Assembly: GCF_005239225.2 (NCBI RefSeq)
Contig: NC_133297.1
Coordinates: 17,658,147 to 17,722,146 of the forward strand
Length of the DNA: 64,000 bases
Source of the DNA: Populus alba
Taxonomy: Eukaryota > Streptophyta > Magnoliopsida > Malpighiales > Salicaceae
Reading direction: 5' to 3'
A model generated the notes under the pieces. It was not told where the DNA came from and did not search any database. It was given only the letters and a program-made list of their open reading frames with translations. A program made the translations under genes and the position numbers. Positions 34,251-46,296 of the stretch are shown piece by piece (position 1 is the stretch's first letter; every line of letters begins with the position of its first letter).

Positions 34251-35708
34251 ATAATAATAATAACAATAAAAAGAGGAGAAAAAAATTAATGAGAACTTTG
34301 AGATGGAAGATTAATGTAAGGATTAAACAATGATAAAAATAAATGTCAAGGTTAGAGGATCCACCAATGGTATTTCAAACAAGTATAGTATAAACTCTTA
34401 TTATTCAACCGGAAACCACACACAAAGGAGGTTCCAATTGGCCGATTTGTCATTAACAGCTCATTATAAATTGTTAACATGATCATATTAATTATCTCAT
34501 TTACATAACACGAAACTTTTAAATATTATCAGGAATTCATGATGTTAATTGATGTTAACAACAAATCAAGTACCTTTCATAGCCCAGGTGTAGGTAATAC
34601 CATACGGTTGGGCTATGAGAGTGCCAAGCATTTGTTGTACCAAGTATTATACAACACAAATCTAGATTAACCATTTAACAAGCAAGGTATTAAGAATTAA
34701 TAAGATAAAAAGATAAGACATATATTAAACATTAAGGTTCATGTTGAGTTTATACCATACTTGTTCTTACACCATTAGTGTAACCTATTCACCTTGACAT
34801 AGTAAACTTAGCCAAACATAATGAATAAGAGAAACATAAATAAATAAAACAAGAACATAAATAAGATACAAGTTAACTAAGGAAAGGAAAGGAAATGAAA
34901 AGCATAAACAAGATATTAATGAAAGCAAAACTTAAGAATTACAAAAAAAAAATATAAAGAGAGAAATAAAGAGCATGAACTTGATCTGAACAACCAAGCC
35001 CCTAAATACATGGCAAATGCCTCCTTTTATAGGCCAAAATTCAGAATTATTGATTTGATGACTAATTGTTGAGTGGGTGGCCAACTTTTGACTTGGTGAA
35101 AATCCTCATCTACTTGTCTTAATAAAACCAAAATGCTAGCATCAGAACTAGGTCCAGATGTTCAAATGAAAGTTATGGGAAATTATCTTAGCTTTCCAAG
35201 AAAAAAACAATGAGGTCATTTGGACTTCTAGAACTCAAGATATGGGCTGAACACTAAACAGTGTTTGGGCTGCAGGACAGATTCAGACTTCTCCGTTGTT
35301 GCTATAATTTGGACTTGAAAACGGCCTTCTTAGATCTTGATGTCCAAATGAAAGTTGTAGGCCTATGTCTTACTGAATATGTGTAAAAATTTGAGGTCAT
35401 TTGGACATCTAAAACTTGAGATATGACCCAATTACCGAACAGTGTTCTAGTTTGGACTGCACCAACATCTCTTTTCCAAGTTTCACCCTCTCTTTATCTT
35501 CACAAATTTCAGTAGTTGAATTCATCAATCAATACTTTGATTTATGTGATAGACCTGCATTTAAGATGAACATTTATCATATATTAGGGTATTTTATAGT
35601 ATTAGACTTGTTATTATAAAACATGCTTTAGTTAAGGAGTTATTGATACTTTATGTGCAAAATGATAATATAAAACCTTGATAAGTATGCACTTTTAAGT
35701 ACTAATCA
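34251..35708 (-). repeat. 5' LTR remnant of Athila A
   Basis: Matches 28090-29554 closely to the terminal TAATCA at 35708, followed by target duplication ATTTG. The inner part (including the primer-site-proximal end) is lost in the internal deletion. A TATA box equivalent lies at about 35033-35044 on the minus strand. Confidence 0.9.
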
Positions 35709-36499
35709 ATTTGCAAAGCAAAAACATGAGATTTTAAGGGAAAAGAAAGAATAAAAAAGGGGACAAAGGGCATTTATCAGTCAAAGAGCCTCTCAAGGAA
35801 CAAGATATGAATAACACAACAAAACTCTAATCCACTATAAACAACTACCTGCATCAACATAAAACCTCTCAGGGAGGAAACAAAAAAAAAACATAATGAA
35901 AATCACTAGCCTATCAACCTAAGAACCAACTTCTCAACTCAACAACTGGTGGTAAAAAACCAAAGAAAAAAAAATCAATGAAGAAAAACATAAGACCAAG
36001 GACCAGCCTCTCAAACTAGAAGAGAAAACTAGTGGTTGCTAACCTTCATTAACATTGGAAAGTTCTCTAGTTTTTTCCTCCACCTAAGAACTATCAAACA
36101 CCCATAAGCCTCAACCTCTTAAATTTCAATACTAGTAACCATATTCCCTTCTCCCTAGTTGAACAAAATGGCTCTACCATAAAATTAATTCTTTTATACA
36201 TTATTTTAGCAAAATTAGAATCTTTCCTAACCTTAATCATCTCCTATCACTACCACCATTAATCACATACCTAAGTAACCCACCACTGCGACTAATTTTT
36301 AGTCTTTATCAACCTTTACTGCTTTTCCTCCAAACCCAATAACCACTCAAACCGCCACCAATAACCAAACCTTCTCCATCACAAATTAAAGCCCTTTCTT
36401 CATCGTGACCGCCAACCATACTGACACTAACAACCCCTTTCATAGAGCCACCAACACCATTATATACAACCATTTGCTAGTCCTTGACCATTGACCACT
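35709..36499. other. Non-coding; probably leader of a Tat/Ogre remnant
   Basis: No domain recognised. The sequence is A- and C-rich and lies directly upstream of gag-like text on the plus strand, so a retrotransposon leader is likely. Confidence 0.4.
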
Positions 36500-38235
36500 G
36501 CTAATCAAGCTTATTATCACCAACAAAACATGAAAGATGAAGAACATGCTTATCATGATGCCAATTTCCAAGAAAAGTTGGACTTCATGAAGATTAACAT
36601 AACTCACATCACTTGCTTGCTTGAGAAAACGCTCAATCTTTGGTGAAACCCGTCCAATAAGCTTTTGACATTTACCCAAACACAAACAACAATTTAGCCT
36701 GAAGAAAGGATGGGTGTACAAGGTTTGGAACCCTAATACAATATGATATTTGTACAATCATTAAAAATTATATCAAACTTAGCAGTCGTAGATGCATTCA
36801 CCAATTAATCCCACAAAAAAGTCTTTTAAGGACATTGATTATGATAAGATAGAAGCATTAGAAATAAGAGTAAAGGTTATTAAGGGTGTGGACTTATATG
36901 ACCTATACAGGCTGCTGAAATGTGTCTAGTCGCAAACCCGGTAATACCAAAGAAGTTCCATGTACATGAGTTTATAAAGTACATCGAAATTTAGTGTCTT
37001 GTCACTCACCTCAATTTTTATTGCAATAAGATAACTAAAGCATATGCACTTCTTTCAGGACAATTTGAGTAGGGCAGCATTGAGCTAGTATACGAGACTA
37101 GATAACATAAAGATCAAACAATGGAAAGACCTTGTGGATGCTTTTATCAAATAGTAGAAATACAATATGGATATCGTCATTGATAAATCAAGTTTGTCTC
37201 TTCTAGAGAAGAGAGACAAAGAGACCATGAGAGAGTATGCTCAATGATGGAGGGACTTAGTTGTATAGGTACATCTACCACTTCTAGATAAGGATATGAT
37301 CACCTAATTTGCAAATACATTCAAGGTTTCATACTAAGAGCATGTGATGGGTAGTTTAGCGCAACAATTTACTAACATTGTAGCCATGAACGAGCATATA
37401 GAGCAAGGGATAAGGAGTGGTAGAATCTCTACGCTCACTGAGAAAAAGGGTTTTATAGGAAAAGGAAAGATGTTGATCATATTGAGGGTAGCTAAATAGA
37501 AAAAAAGAACCATTTCCAAAACTACAATCCTCTAAACTTTTCATCCCAAATTGCCAACAATAATTTCAACTCATCTTTTCCTGTAAAAAAACATGAAACC
37601 CAAGCAACCAAATCATCAACTAAGTTGAAAACCACCAAAATAAATTGCTAAAGAACTATGAATAACTACCTTGCTGTCATAGTATGAGATGTATCTAAGA
37701 CTATTGAGAACTGGATAACTAGCTCTAGTACCACTCGCGCCACTGTAGTTACCCTATCTTAATTGGTACAAATAAAAACTCACCTTTAAGCATCACACTG
37801 GTGTCACTTAACATAACATCAATACCTATAATGCCTTTAAGAAAAAGCTCATGTAGTTAACCTAACTTGGGTGGATAACATTTGATCAGGCCCCAAATAT
37901 AAATATAAATCCTCTATCCAATTATGTCACAAGTGGTGGATCAGTAAATGCATTAGCAATGAAAGACCCAAAGAGCTTAAAGGTGTCACTGAACAGGATT
38001 TACAAAATGTTGGTAGAAGCTCGATACGAGAAGGGTAGTTTTGAAGAAGTATCAACAAGAAGGAATTTTTGTAGGTATCATCATGAGAAAGGCCATATGA
38101 TCAACTAATGTGAAGGCTTCCACATTAAGGTAATACGAATATTGACTCAAGAAACTCGTATAACTGATGGTGTGATAAACAAAGAAATGTTCGTGGTAGA
38201 TGAACCTAGCAGAAACAAGAAAGTCTACTAGGTGC
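36500..38235 (+). pseudogene. gag: Tat/Ogre-type gag remnant
   Basis: Translated plus-strand pieces in several frames match Tat/Ogre gag in order: AAEMCLVANPVIPKKFHVHEFIKY (about 36910-36985), AYALLSGQFE, QWKDLVDAFI and KYNMDIVIDKSSLSLLEKRDKETMREYAQ.WRDL (37100-37260), then LAQQFTNIVAMNEHIEQGIRSGRI (37355-37430). A Cys/His knuckle-like segment CRYHHEKGHMIN.CEGF is at about 38070-38120. It is full of stops and is clearly non-functional. Confidence 0.7.
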
Positions 38236-38766
38236 AATTCATTATAGAAGGACTATCCAAATTGATTCTATCTAAATCAACAGTGGTAGGTAAAAAAAAC
38301 TACAATGCCTTACCATATAACTATAGGTAATCCTTTGAGAGAACGTAATCATCGCATGTTTTCCAAGTAGAAGTTAAAGGCTTGACCTGTAGCGGAAAAT
38401 GATTTACCTTGGAAGAGCCTGAGAAACAAAGGAAGATGAAATGAAAAGAAATAATTGATTTGACAAAAAAGTGAACAAACCCTTCACTGAGAAAAAGACC
38501 AATGAGTTCCTAAAGTTGATAAATATAATGATTATTGTTTTGTTAAGTAGTTTAATAAGACTCTTATTAGAATATCAATGTTGTCATTAGTTTTGAGCTT
38601 CAACCACTTAGAAAAGCTCTGTAAAAGGTGTTGAACGAGCCGTATGTGCCTCAAGATATCAACAAAAAAACCATGAAACACCTAATAAGGAGAATCCAGG
38701 ACTCAAATTATCTGTACTTCACTAAAGATAAGTTGAAATTTTGGTGGTACTAGGAATAACAGACAA

Positions 38767-39400
38767 ATGTACATCACAATACAATGCAAAGATGTCATAA
38801 TAGGAAAAGTACTGATTGACAATGGTTTGACATTAAACATGTTGTTAAGACACATGTTAAGAGAGATTCTCGTTGATGAGTCACATATAAGACCATGTAT
38901 CATAATGGCAAGAACATATGATGGCTCACCAAGACAAATAATCGAGACCTTAGAAATGGAGCTTCATGTGGGGTCACAAGTGTTTTTGATGACAATACAG
39001 GTAATAAATATTCATCCTTTCTATGATATGTTATTAGAAAGATCATAGATCCATGTGGGTAGAGTGGTTACCTCCACCTTGCATCAATGCTTAAAATATA
39101 TTATGAATGAGATGTTGGTAATTGTCAAGGTCAAAGAAATAGTTTCCATGATAAAGAATACAATTGTACTATCTGTTAAGGTTGAAGATTATAGGGATAA
39201 GAACATTCACACTTTTGAGATCATGAACATTGAGTGGGTTCCACAAGTTACAATGTTGAGAAAGCTAAAAATTTTGGAAGTAGTAAGGATGGCTACTAAT
39301 TGCTTCCTTAAACATGAAATTCTCTTTCAGTTTAATTCTGACCTAGGATGTCAGAGCAAGTCAATGTGATTAAATTAAAATGTGTTTATAAGAGATTTGA
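38767..39400 (+). pseudogene. pol: Tat/Ogre-type protease remnant
   Basis: The text MYITIQCKDVIIGKVLIDNG, LNMLLRHML, ARTYDGSPRQIIETLEMELHVGSQVFLMTIQVINIHPFYDMLL and IHVGRVVTSTLHQCLKYI follows the order of Tat-type retropepsins, in which LIDNGS, FDGS, ILGRPWIH and VPSSLHQ.LK are conserved. The active site reads DNG instead of DSG/DTG, and LERS-stop stands where LGRPW is expected. Confidence 0.72.
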
Positions 39401-40239
39401 GTTCGGATATAAGCCTATAAAAAATGACTACATGCGGGTCACTAGGATTAAAAGGGAAGCCATAATGACATAAATTAAAGGAAATGAGTCTAATAAGGAA
39501 GAGCTTATCATCTTGGCACTCTAAATGACCTTCCTAAGACTTACAAAGGTGATAAGATCTAGCATAGCAGACCTTCACATTACTATGTTAAAATGTGAAA
39601 ACAAGGAACATATGATAAAATTAAGGTCAAAGCAAAAGACGAGATCCTATTGCAACAGTCTATTCACACCGTTAATGAAATCCCAGTAAAAGCCTTTATC
39701 AGGAAGTTGGTCAGTAGGGAATCATACCAGAATTAAATGGAGCTTGTTCTAGTTGTGTTTAAAAAAAGGTAATTATTCACCATGCTTTTTGACGTGTTTT
39801 GTCTTGTTGTGTTTTGTTGTTTCTACATGTTTCTGGTTTCGAAGGCAAATTGGCTCATGATACCATAAGACTTTCTTTATCAATAAGCCTTCTTATTTTT
39901 AATGAGACCATGCATTTCTTGTGTCCAAAATATGTCCTTGTTTTCTTTTATTTTTCATACAAATGACACACTTACACGAGCACTCCTTACATTTTCAGGA
40001 ATCCTAAAAGTGAATCTTCCACCAATCCACAAACCCATTACATTGAGAATAATTGACCAAACATTGATAACATAATCGCAATGGGTGGTGAAAATTGAGA
40101 AGAAGATAACATAAAAAAGTTTACTAGGTTGGTAAAAAAAATCTGAGAAAACTTGGAAACCCACTAATAAAGAATTAGAAGTAATAAATTTGGGTACCAA
40201 ACAAGATAAGAAAAAAAATAAAATTAAAGATTGGTACAT

Positions 40240-41615
40240 TTATTATAACTAAGGAAAGGGATGTTTTGGTTGCTTTGTTGTAAGAGTATGCAGATGTCTT
40301 TCCTTGGACTTACACAAACATGCCTAGATTGGATATTGACATTGTGGTACATCAGATTCCCTTGATGGAAGAGAATGTGTCTAGATGTGTTGCTTAAAGT
40401 GAAATAAAAAATATAGAAGCATTGAGATGCATGATTCCTAGATGTGGTCTATTATCCTTAATGGGTGGCTAATATAGTTTTTATTCCCAGGAAAGATGGA
40501 AAGATAAGGGCATGTATAGATTATAAAGATCTGAACAAGGCTAGCTCAAAGGATGACTTTCCTCTACCCCATATAAACATCTTAGTCAACAATGCTACGA
40601 AGAGTGCCATGTATCATTCATGGATGATTATCGGGATATAATCAAATCAGGATGACCAAGGAAAACAAAGAGAAAACTACCTTTTTCATATATTGGGGAA
40701 CCTTCTGTTATAAGGTAATTCCATATGGATTGAAGAATATATGAGCCACTTTTCAAAGGACAATGATCACCTTATTCAATGATATAATGCACTAAGAAGT
40801 AGAGGTCATACTTACCAAATAAAAAGAAAAGATTATGTGCAAGTATTAAGGAGATTGCTCGAAAGGTTGTAAGAATTCCAATGAAAATTAAATCCCACAA
40901 AGTGTTCATTCGGGGTAAAAACAAGAAACCTGTTGGGCCTCATAGTAAGCAGTCGAGGAATAAAAGTTGATTCGAACAAAGTAAAGGCAATCCAAGTTTT
41001 CTTGGCCACTTGAATTATGTAGCCCGATTCATATCCCAACTTACGATGACGTGTGAGTTGATATTCTAACTGATTAGAAAGAAAAACCTCAGGGTATGGG
41101 TTAATGATTTCCAATAAGCCTTTGACAACATTAAGAGATATTTACAGAACCTGTCGCTGATAGTACCCCCTATATTAGAAAGACCTTTGATTCTATACTT
41201 GACGGTGACAGAAACAACCATAGGGTTCGTGCTAGGCTAACATGATGAATCAGGAGGAAAGAACAGACCATTTACTACTTGATCAAGAAGTTCAATGATT
41301 ATGAATCCCAATATACTATAATAAAAGGCTACGTTGTGCATTGATTTAGAGTGAAAAAAGACTCAGGTAGTATATATTGTATTACACGACCTGATTGATC
41401 TTATAATTGGATTCACTTAAAAACATTTGTGAAAAGCCCTATTTGTCAAGTAGAATAGTAAGGTGGAAAGTGATGTTGGTGGAATACGATGTTGTTTATA
41501 TAACAAGGATGTAAAAGGGAGCATGATTCTTAACCATTTAGCAGATAATGTTGTGGAAGATTATGAGCCACTAAATTTTGACCTTGCCGATGAGGATGTA
41601 TGTAACGACTTGAAA
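40240..41615 (+). pseudogene. pol: Tat/Ogre-type RT and RNase H remnant
   Basis: RT can be followed in broken frames: DVFPWTYTNMPRLDIDIVVHQIPL (about 40290-40365), ARKDGKIRACIDY-like text near 40490-40525, FMDDYRDI near 40618 and PYGLKN near 40725. RNase H follows: GLNYVARFISQL-like text, an EYDVVYITRM-like segment and ADNVVEDYEPLNFDLADEDV (41540-41600). Almost every segment is interrupted by stops. The remnant ends abruptly at about 41600, where TGTAACGACT, a possible LTR start, begins. Confidence 0.65.
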
Positions 41616-42315
41616 TTTCCATGTAACTTTCATACTTATAATCATCATGTCTGAGTATAATGGGGTATTTTTTGTGTGCAATCTGTCTAAAAATACATCC
41701 CATTATTGATTATTTGGTTTACCAAATTTACAGCAAAGTTTCCCTTATAACTTATACATTTTCTCAATTCTTTTCTTATCCTCTTTGGTAACACAATATC
41801 AAATAACTCTATTAAATACACGCAGTAGCCTTCGACCACCCACCAATTCGATTGTTTCTTTATTTGATTCTTTCACATCACTTCTCACAATTTATCTTAT
41901 ATTCTTTCTATTTTATAGTTACTTAAAACATACGTGTGATGAATACACACACACACACACACACATAATAAAAGAGATGCAATAACTAAATGCTTGAAAT
42001 ACAATTATACAATTTAGTACTTTTCAAGGTGAAGTTATTAGCACAATTTTAAGTATTCATAGTACATAAAATAAGTACTTAACAAAATTATAAATAGTGA
42101 AATGACATAATCACTACTGACCCACTTTATGACATAGACCTACAACATATAGAGCATTGTAAGATTTATTAGTTGTCAAGAAGACTTATATTCATGATTT
42201 TTTTATAAGGGAAATGAATCATTATGTCTATTAGCATTTTTAACAATCTTGCTCAAAACATTTAACTCAAGTTCAATAATACTTCAACTCATATGACAAT
42301 ACTCATGCTCATTGT
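41601..42315. other. Non-coding, possible LTR-like start, (AC)n microsatellite
   Basis: Begins TGTAACGACTTGAAATTTCC, a common style of plant LTR start, right where coding similarity ends. An (AC)n run lies at 41945-41965. Nothing else recognised. Confidence 0.35.
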
Positions 42316-43850
42316 TGTTACTCATTTTTGGACTCCACGTGCTTAAGATGGTGTGTACCCCTTTTGAACCAAGTGCAGGAGTGGAGCTCATGTTTGATGG
42401 AAAATTTACAAAAACAGAGGAGAAAGAAATATTTTTTTGAACCTTGTTTGAGCTGTTTTCTACTCCTTTTATCCTTCCCTTTGCTGCCAAAAGGGTCAGG
42501 TTTTTTTAGGCTGATAAGGAGTCTTAATATAAATCCCTCAGAATTTTCATTTTAAAAAAAAATTGATTCTGCTGCTGTCGTAATTTTTTGTTCCAACTTA
42601 GGCTCTGATTTTGACTTGGTTTCGTACGATATCTGACAATCCTAGCTATATTCTGTCAGTCATGACATGTTGAAAAATTGACCTACACCTTTATTGGGTC
42701 TTAGGGATCACTATTCTTAGGACAGACTCTCAGTTAGATTTGGATGTTTGGCATTGTAAGATCTTGCTAGATTGTGTTATCTAATTTTTTTTTATCTCAT
42801 TTTGAATACTTCATCAAAGTTGTAGTATGGGACAAGTAGATGAATTTAGGCTATTGAATTGCTTGATTTCGATATTAGAAGCTCAAGATATTCCTGTTTG
42901 AAATCTAGCATGAAAACATAGAATCATGCCGCGAGACGGTTTCCAGTCGAGTTTGGTTGCAATTCTATTATTCAAAATGAATTTATCTCATTTTTTATCC
43001 TTCATGAAAGTTATAGCTATACAAGTGTAGATTAATTAGGGACTTTTGAATCACTTGATTTCGATATCAAAAACTCATAATATTCCTGTTTGAATATCTG
43101 ACGTAAAAGTAGAGAATTCTGCCACGAGAAGGATTTTGACCTGAGTTTTTCACTGAAGACACTATTTCCATCACAAATTTTGTTGATAAATTCTTAGGTC
43201 ATACTCTCAGTCATATCGGAATGCTCGAAATTGTCAGTTTCTAAATTAGATCAGGAGACCCTTTTTGACCAACCAGATTACTGCTAGATTTTGTTCTCTT
43301 AAACGATTTTATCTCACTTTGAATCCTTTATCAAAGTTGTAGTCCTGGACGTGTATATAAATTAGGGCTTTTGAATCCCATGATTTCGATAATAGAAGCT
43401 CAAGATAAACTTGGAAATGCGTCTTTTCTTTTGCTCTAGATATTTGGTTTCTCTTTGAACAAAAGGTGCCATGCTTGCTTGCTGTTCTTTCCCTGATTTT
43501 GAGTCGGATTATTATTGACGTTAAAGCTGTGTGCACCTGTTTCTTGTTCTATTGAGGGATTGTGAGTTTTAAAGGTCTTCATTGTCCCTTTCCTCCGTCT
43601 GCATGAGTGTCACCTGGCCATAAAATGTTGTATAGGAAATGTTGTGGCTTATAGGCGTGTTTTTACTCAGAGGAGAAAATAAAATAAAATGTGAGGGAGG
43701 GTACTTTTCAGTTAAGGGACTTTGTGTTTTTTTGTTTCGACAGGTTCTTGGTCACACTTTTCCTCTTTGTTTATTGTTAAAAAAAAATGAGATAGCAAAC
43801 ACATTTTTTGAATCTTAGCATATCCTATATGTTCTCTTCTTTTATGTGAA
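42316..43850 (+). repeat. LTR-like unit, first copy (family of 47137)
   Basis: From TGTTACTCATTTTTGGACTC the sequence matches 47137-47850 and 49356-49426 collinearly (CACGTGCTxAAGATGGTGTG, AAGGAGTCTTxxTATAAATCCCTCAG, ATCAAAGTTGTAGTATGGGACA), with roughly one difference per ten bases. The right boundary is uncertain; RNase H coding similarity resumes by about 43855. It is best read as the 5' LTR of the element whose RNase H, integrase and 3' LTR follow, with an internal deletion. Confidence 0.6.
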
Positions 43851-43854
43851 ATGC

Positions 43855-45520
43855 GCATGACAAGTTCATGTTGTATATGTTGTATCACACTACGTAGTTA
43901 ATTTTCAAATTAGACCTATTGAGGTGCATTTATGAAAAGTCCTATCTATCGAGTCGAATTCTAAGGTGGCAAGTTTTATTGGCTGAGTATGACATAGTAT
44001 ATATGACAAGGAAAGCCGTGAAATGGAGTGTTATTGTTGATCACCTGGATGACCATGCTATGGAAGATTATGAGCCATTAAACTTTGACTTTCCTGATGA
44101 AGATGTGCTCAGTTTGGTGGATTATATATTTTGATAGTGCTATAAATGTATGTGGTAAAAAAACGGTTGCAATGATAATCTCTTTTAATAAGAAACAATA
44201 TCCGATTTCAGTTAAGTTACAGTTTGGGTGCAATAACAACATAGGAGTATGGAGCTTGCATTCTCATTTTAGAGGTGGCATTGGAGTTGAATATTAGAAA
44301 GATAGATATGTATAGAGACTCAATTTTGATTATTTACCAAGTGAAAGGAAAATGGCAAACCAAGGACGAGAGGTTGAGACCTTACTAAGAATACCTATCT
44401 AAATTGGCTAGAGAATTTGAAGAAATAAATTCCACCCATCTAGGAAGGGAAGTAAACCATTTTGCTGACGCTTTGGTCATGCTAGCTTCTATGGCTAGAA
44501 TAGACTTTGGGCATAAGGTACAGTCGATACACATTGATATCAGAAATAACCCATCTCATTGTTGCTCAGATGAAAAAGAAATAGATGGAAACCCTTTGTA
44601 CTATGATATCAAGAATTTCATCCAAAACTAGACATATCCCATAGAGGCATCCAAAATCGATAAGAAGACTTTGAGGAGGTTGGCTATGGATTTCTATCTT
44701 GATGGGGAAACTTTGTATAAGAAATCATTTGATAGAACTTTGTTGCGATGTTTGGATGAAGTGGAGGCAAAAAGTTGTAAAGAAATTTATGGAAATAGAT
44801 TTGATCCATTGACGTGGTCCACTAGAAAATATTATAACTAATAATGCCTAGAACTTCAATAGCAACATGATAATAGAACTCAACGCTAAATGAAAAATCA
44901 AGCATTCCAATTCCTCGCATAGGCTAAAGATGAATGGCGTTGTAGAAGTTGTTAACAAAAATGTCAAGAAGAAGATTATTTAGAAGATGGTAGTGACCTA
45001 CAAGGATTGGCATGAGATGTTGCCATTTGCCCTTCACACGTACTGCATCGCAGTCCGAACCTCAATAGGAGCAACCCCGTATACATTGGTATATGAAATG
45101 GAGGCGGTGATGCCTTTAGAAGTGGAAATCCCCTTCTTGAGAGTATTGATAGACTCTGAGCTAGAAGAGGTAAAATGAGCAAAGGTTAGATATGAACAAC
45201 TGAATCTAATTAGTGAAAAGAGAATAACTGCAATTTGTCATCATCAACAATACCAAAAAGAAGGATGGCCAAATTATAGGACAAGAAGGTTCAACCTTGA
45301 GGATTCCACGAAGGAGATCTTATACTAAAGAAAATATTGCCTTTACTAGGAGAAGATCAGTAAATGGGCACTAAACAATGAAGGCCCTTACGTGGTAAAG
45401 AAAGTGTTCTCGAGAGGAGCTTTATTATTATCTAGAATGGATGGAGAAGATATAGTTAGACTTGTGAATGCTAACTCTATAAAGAAATACTATGCTTCCC
45501 AATCAATAAAATAAAGTTTG
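43855..45520 (+). pseudogene. pol: RNase H and integrase remnant of a second Tat/Ogre-type element
   Basis: The RNase H tail RILRWQVLLAEYDIVYMTRKAVKW ... AMEDYEPLNFDFPDEDV duplicates the domain at 41400-41600 but is diverged, so it comes from another element copy. Next come INSTHLGREVNHFADALVMLASM and GNPLYYDIKNFIQN, typical of the second RNase H region of Tat elements, then the integrase start (KKTLRRLAMDFYLDGETLYKKS). The DDE core is mostly deleted: NN where the DNG catalytic Asp is expected (about 44840) and KMNGVVEVVNKNVKK with the Glu. The C-terminus reads DWHEMLPFALHTYCIAVRTSIGATPYTLVYEMEAVMPLEVEIPFLRVL ... GPYVVKKVFSRGALLLSRMDGE. Confidence 0.75.
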
Positions 45521-46296
45521 GTCATGAATTATCTCTATAAAAAACCTTTTTCTTCATAAAGCACATGATCTCATAGCATTTGAAATCTTTTACTTAAAAG
45601 AACTTTTTTTACGCATGACTAAGGAGATGACTCCATCAATTCCCAAATTGGAGGGAACCAAACCAAATTTAAACACCACACTGGGGATAAAAAAAAAAAA
45701 AAAACAGCACATAAAGGTCTATAGTAAGCCAAAGCCCAAAGGGATATCATCATAAAACTTCTGAAATGCCTTTTATAAGAATGGCTTAAAACAAAATACA
45801 GTGATTGCATTAAAAGTTTTGGTTTTCATGAACAAAACCAGATCTTTTGAGTTTTCCTTTGAAAATAATTTCTTAAAAATGGAAAAGGCAATTAAAACAT
45901 CGACAAAAGTATAATAAAAATAATACTTAATGGAGCAAGAAAAGGCCCCATAAAGAACCAGAGATCTCTTCACCAAGAGGATAGGAAGTATAGTACGTGG
46001 AGCATATTTCGGTTCAAGAGGACGAGTTAGACAAACAATTGGAAACAAAAGCTTAAGAAGTCTACAATAGAAAAGGGGACCTATGTTTACAAAATATGTA
46101 CAAAAAAAAAAAAGGAATGCTATATTGTCATAACTCTAACTTGGTAGGAGAAGGTGTAATGAAAGCCAAATAGTTCCAAGTTTTTGGGAAACAATTGAGG
46201 TACAAAATCTCAGGTCAACGGAACTATGAAAAAAAAAAGGAATTGTGAATCAACACTACTTCATTTCCTCGAGGTAAGATGTTTTCTTTTGAAGTT
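45521..46296. other. 3' non-coding region of the Tat/Ogre-type element
   Basis: No domain recognised. It follows integrase and precedes the minisatellite. Contains A-homopolymers (about 45691-45707, 46101-46113). Confidence 0.5.

Larger units (their letters stand above)
27458..35708 (-). mobile_element. Athila-clade Ty3/gypsy element A, 5' half deleted, carries NABP-like and LOG ORFs
   Basis: Bounded by a perfect 5-bp target duplication ATTTG (27453-27457 and 35709-35713). On the minus strand it keeps, in order, a 5' LTR remnant (35708-34251), part of RNase H, integrase, two extra ORFs, the polypurine tract and a full 3' LTR (29554-27458). Gag, protease, RT, the primer site and the inner third of the 5' LTR are missing compared with element B at 53860 onward. 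LTRs are near-identical where they overlap, so insertion was fairly recent. It needs trans-acting help to move, but its cargo ORFs are open. Confidence 0.92.

Noticed and set aside
36440..36757. Minus-strand ORF of 105 codons with hydrophobic stretches
   Set aside because: Reverse complement of Tat/Ogre gag-like text; no domain, no start context and no counterpart.
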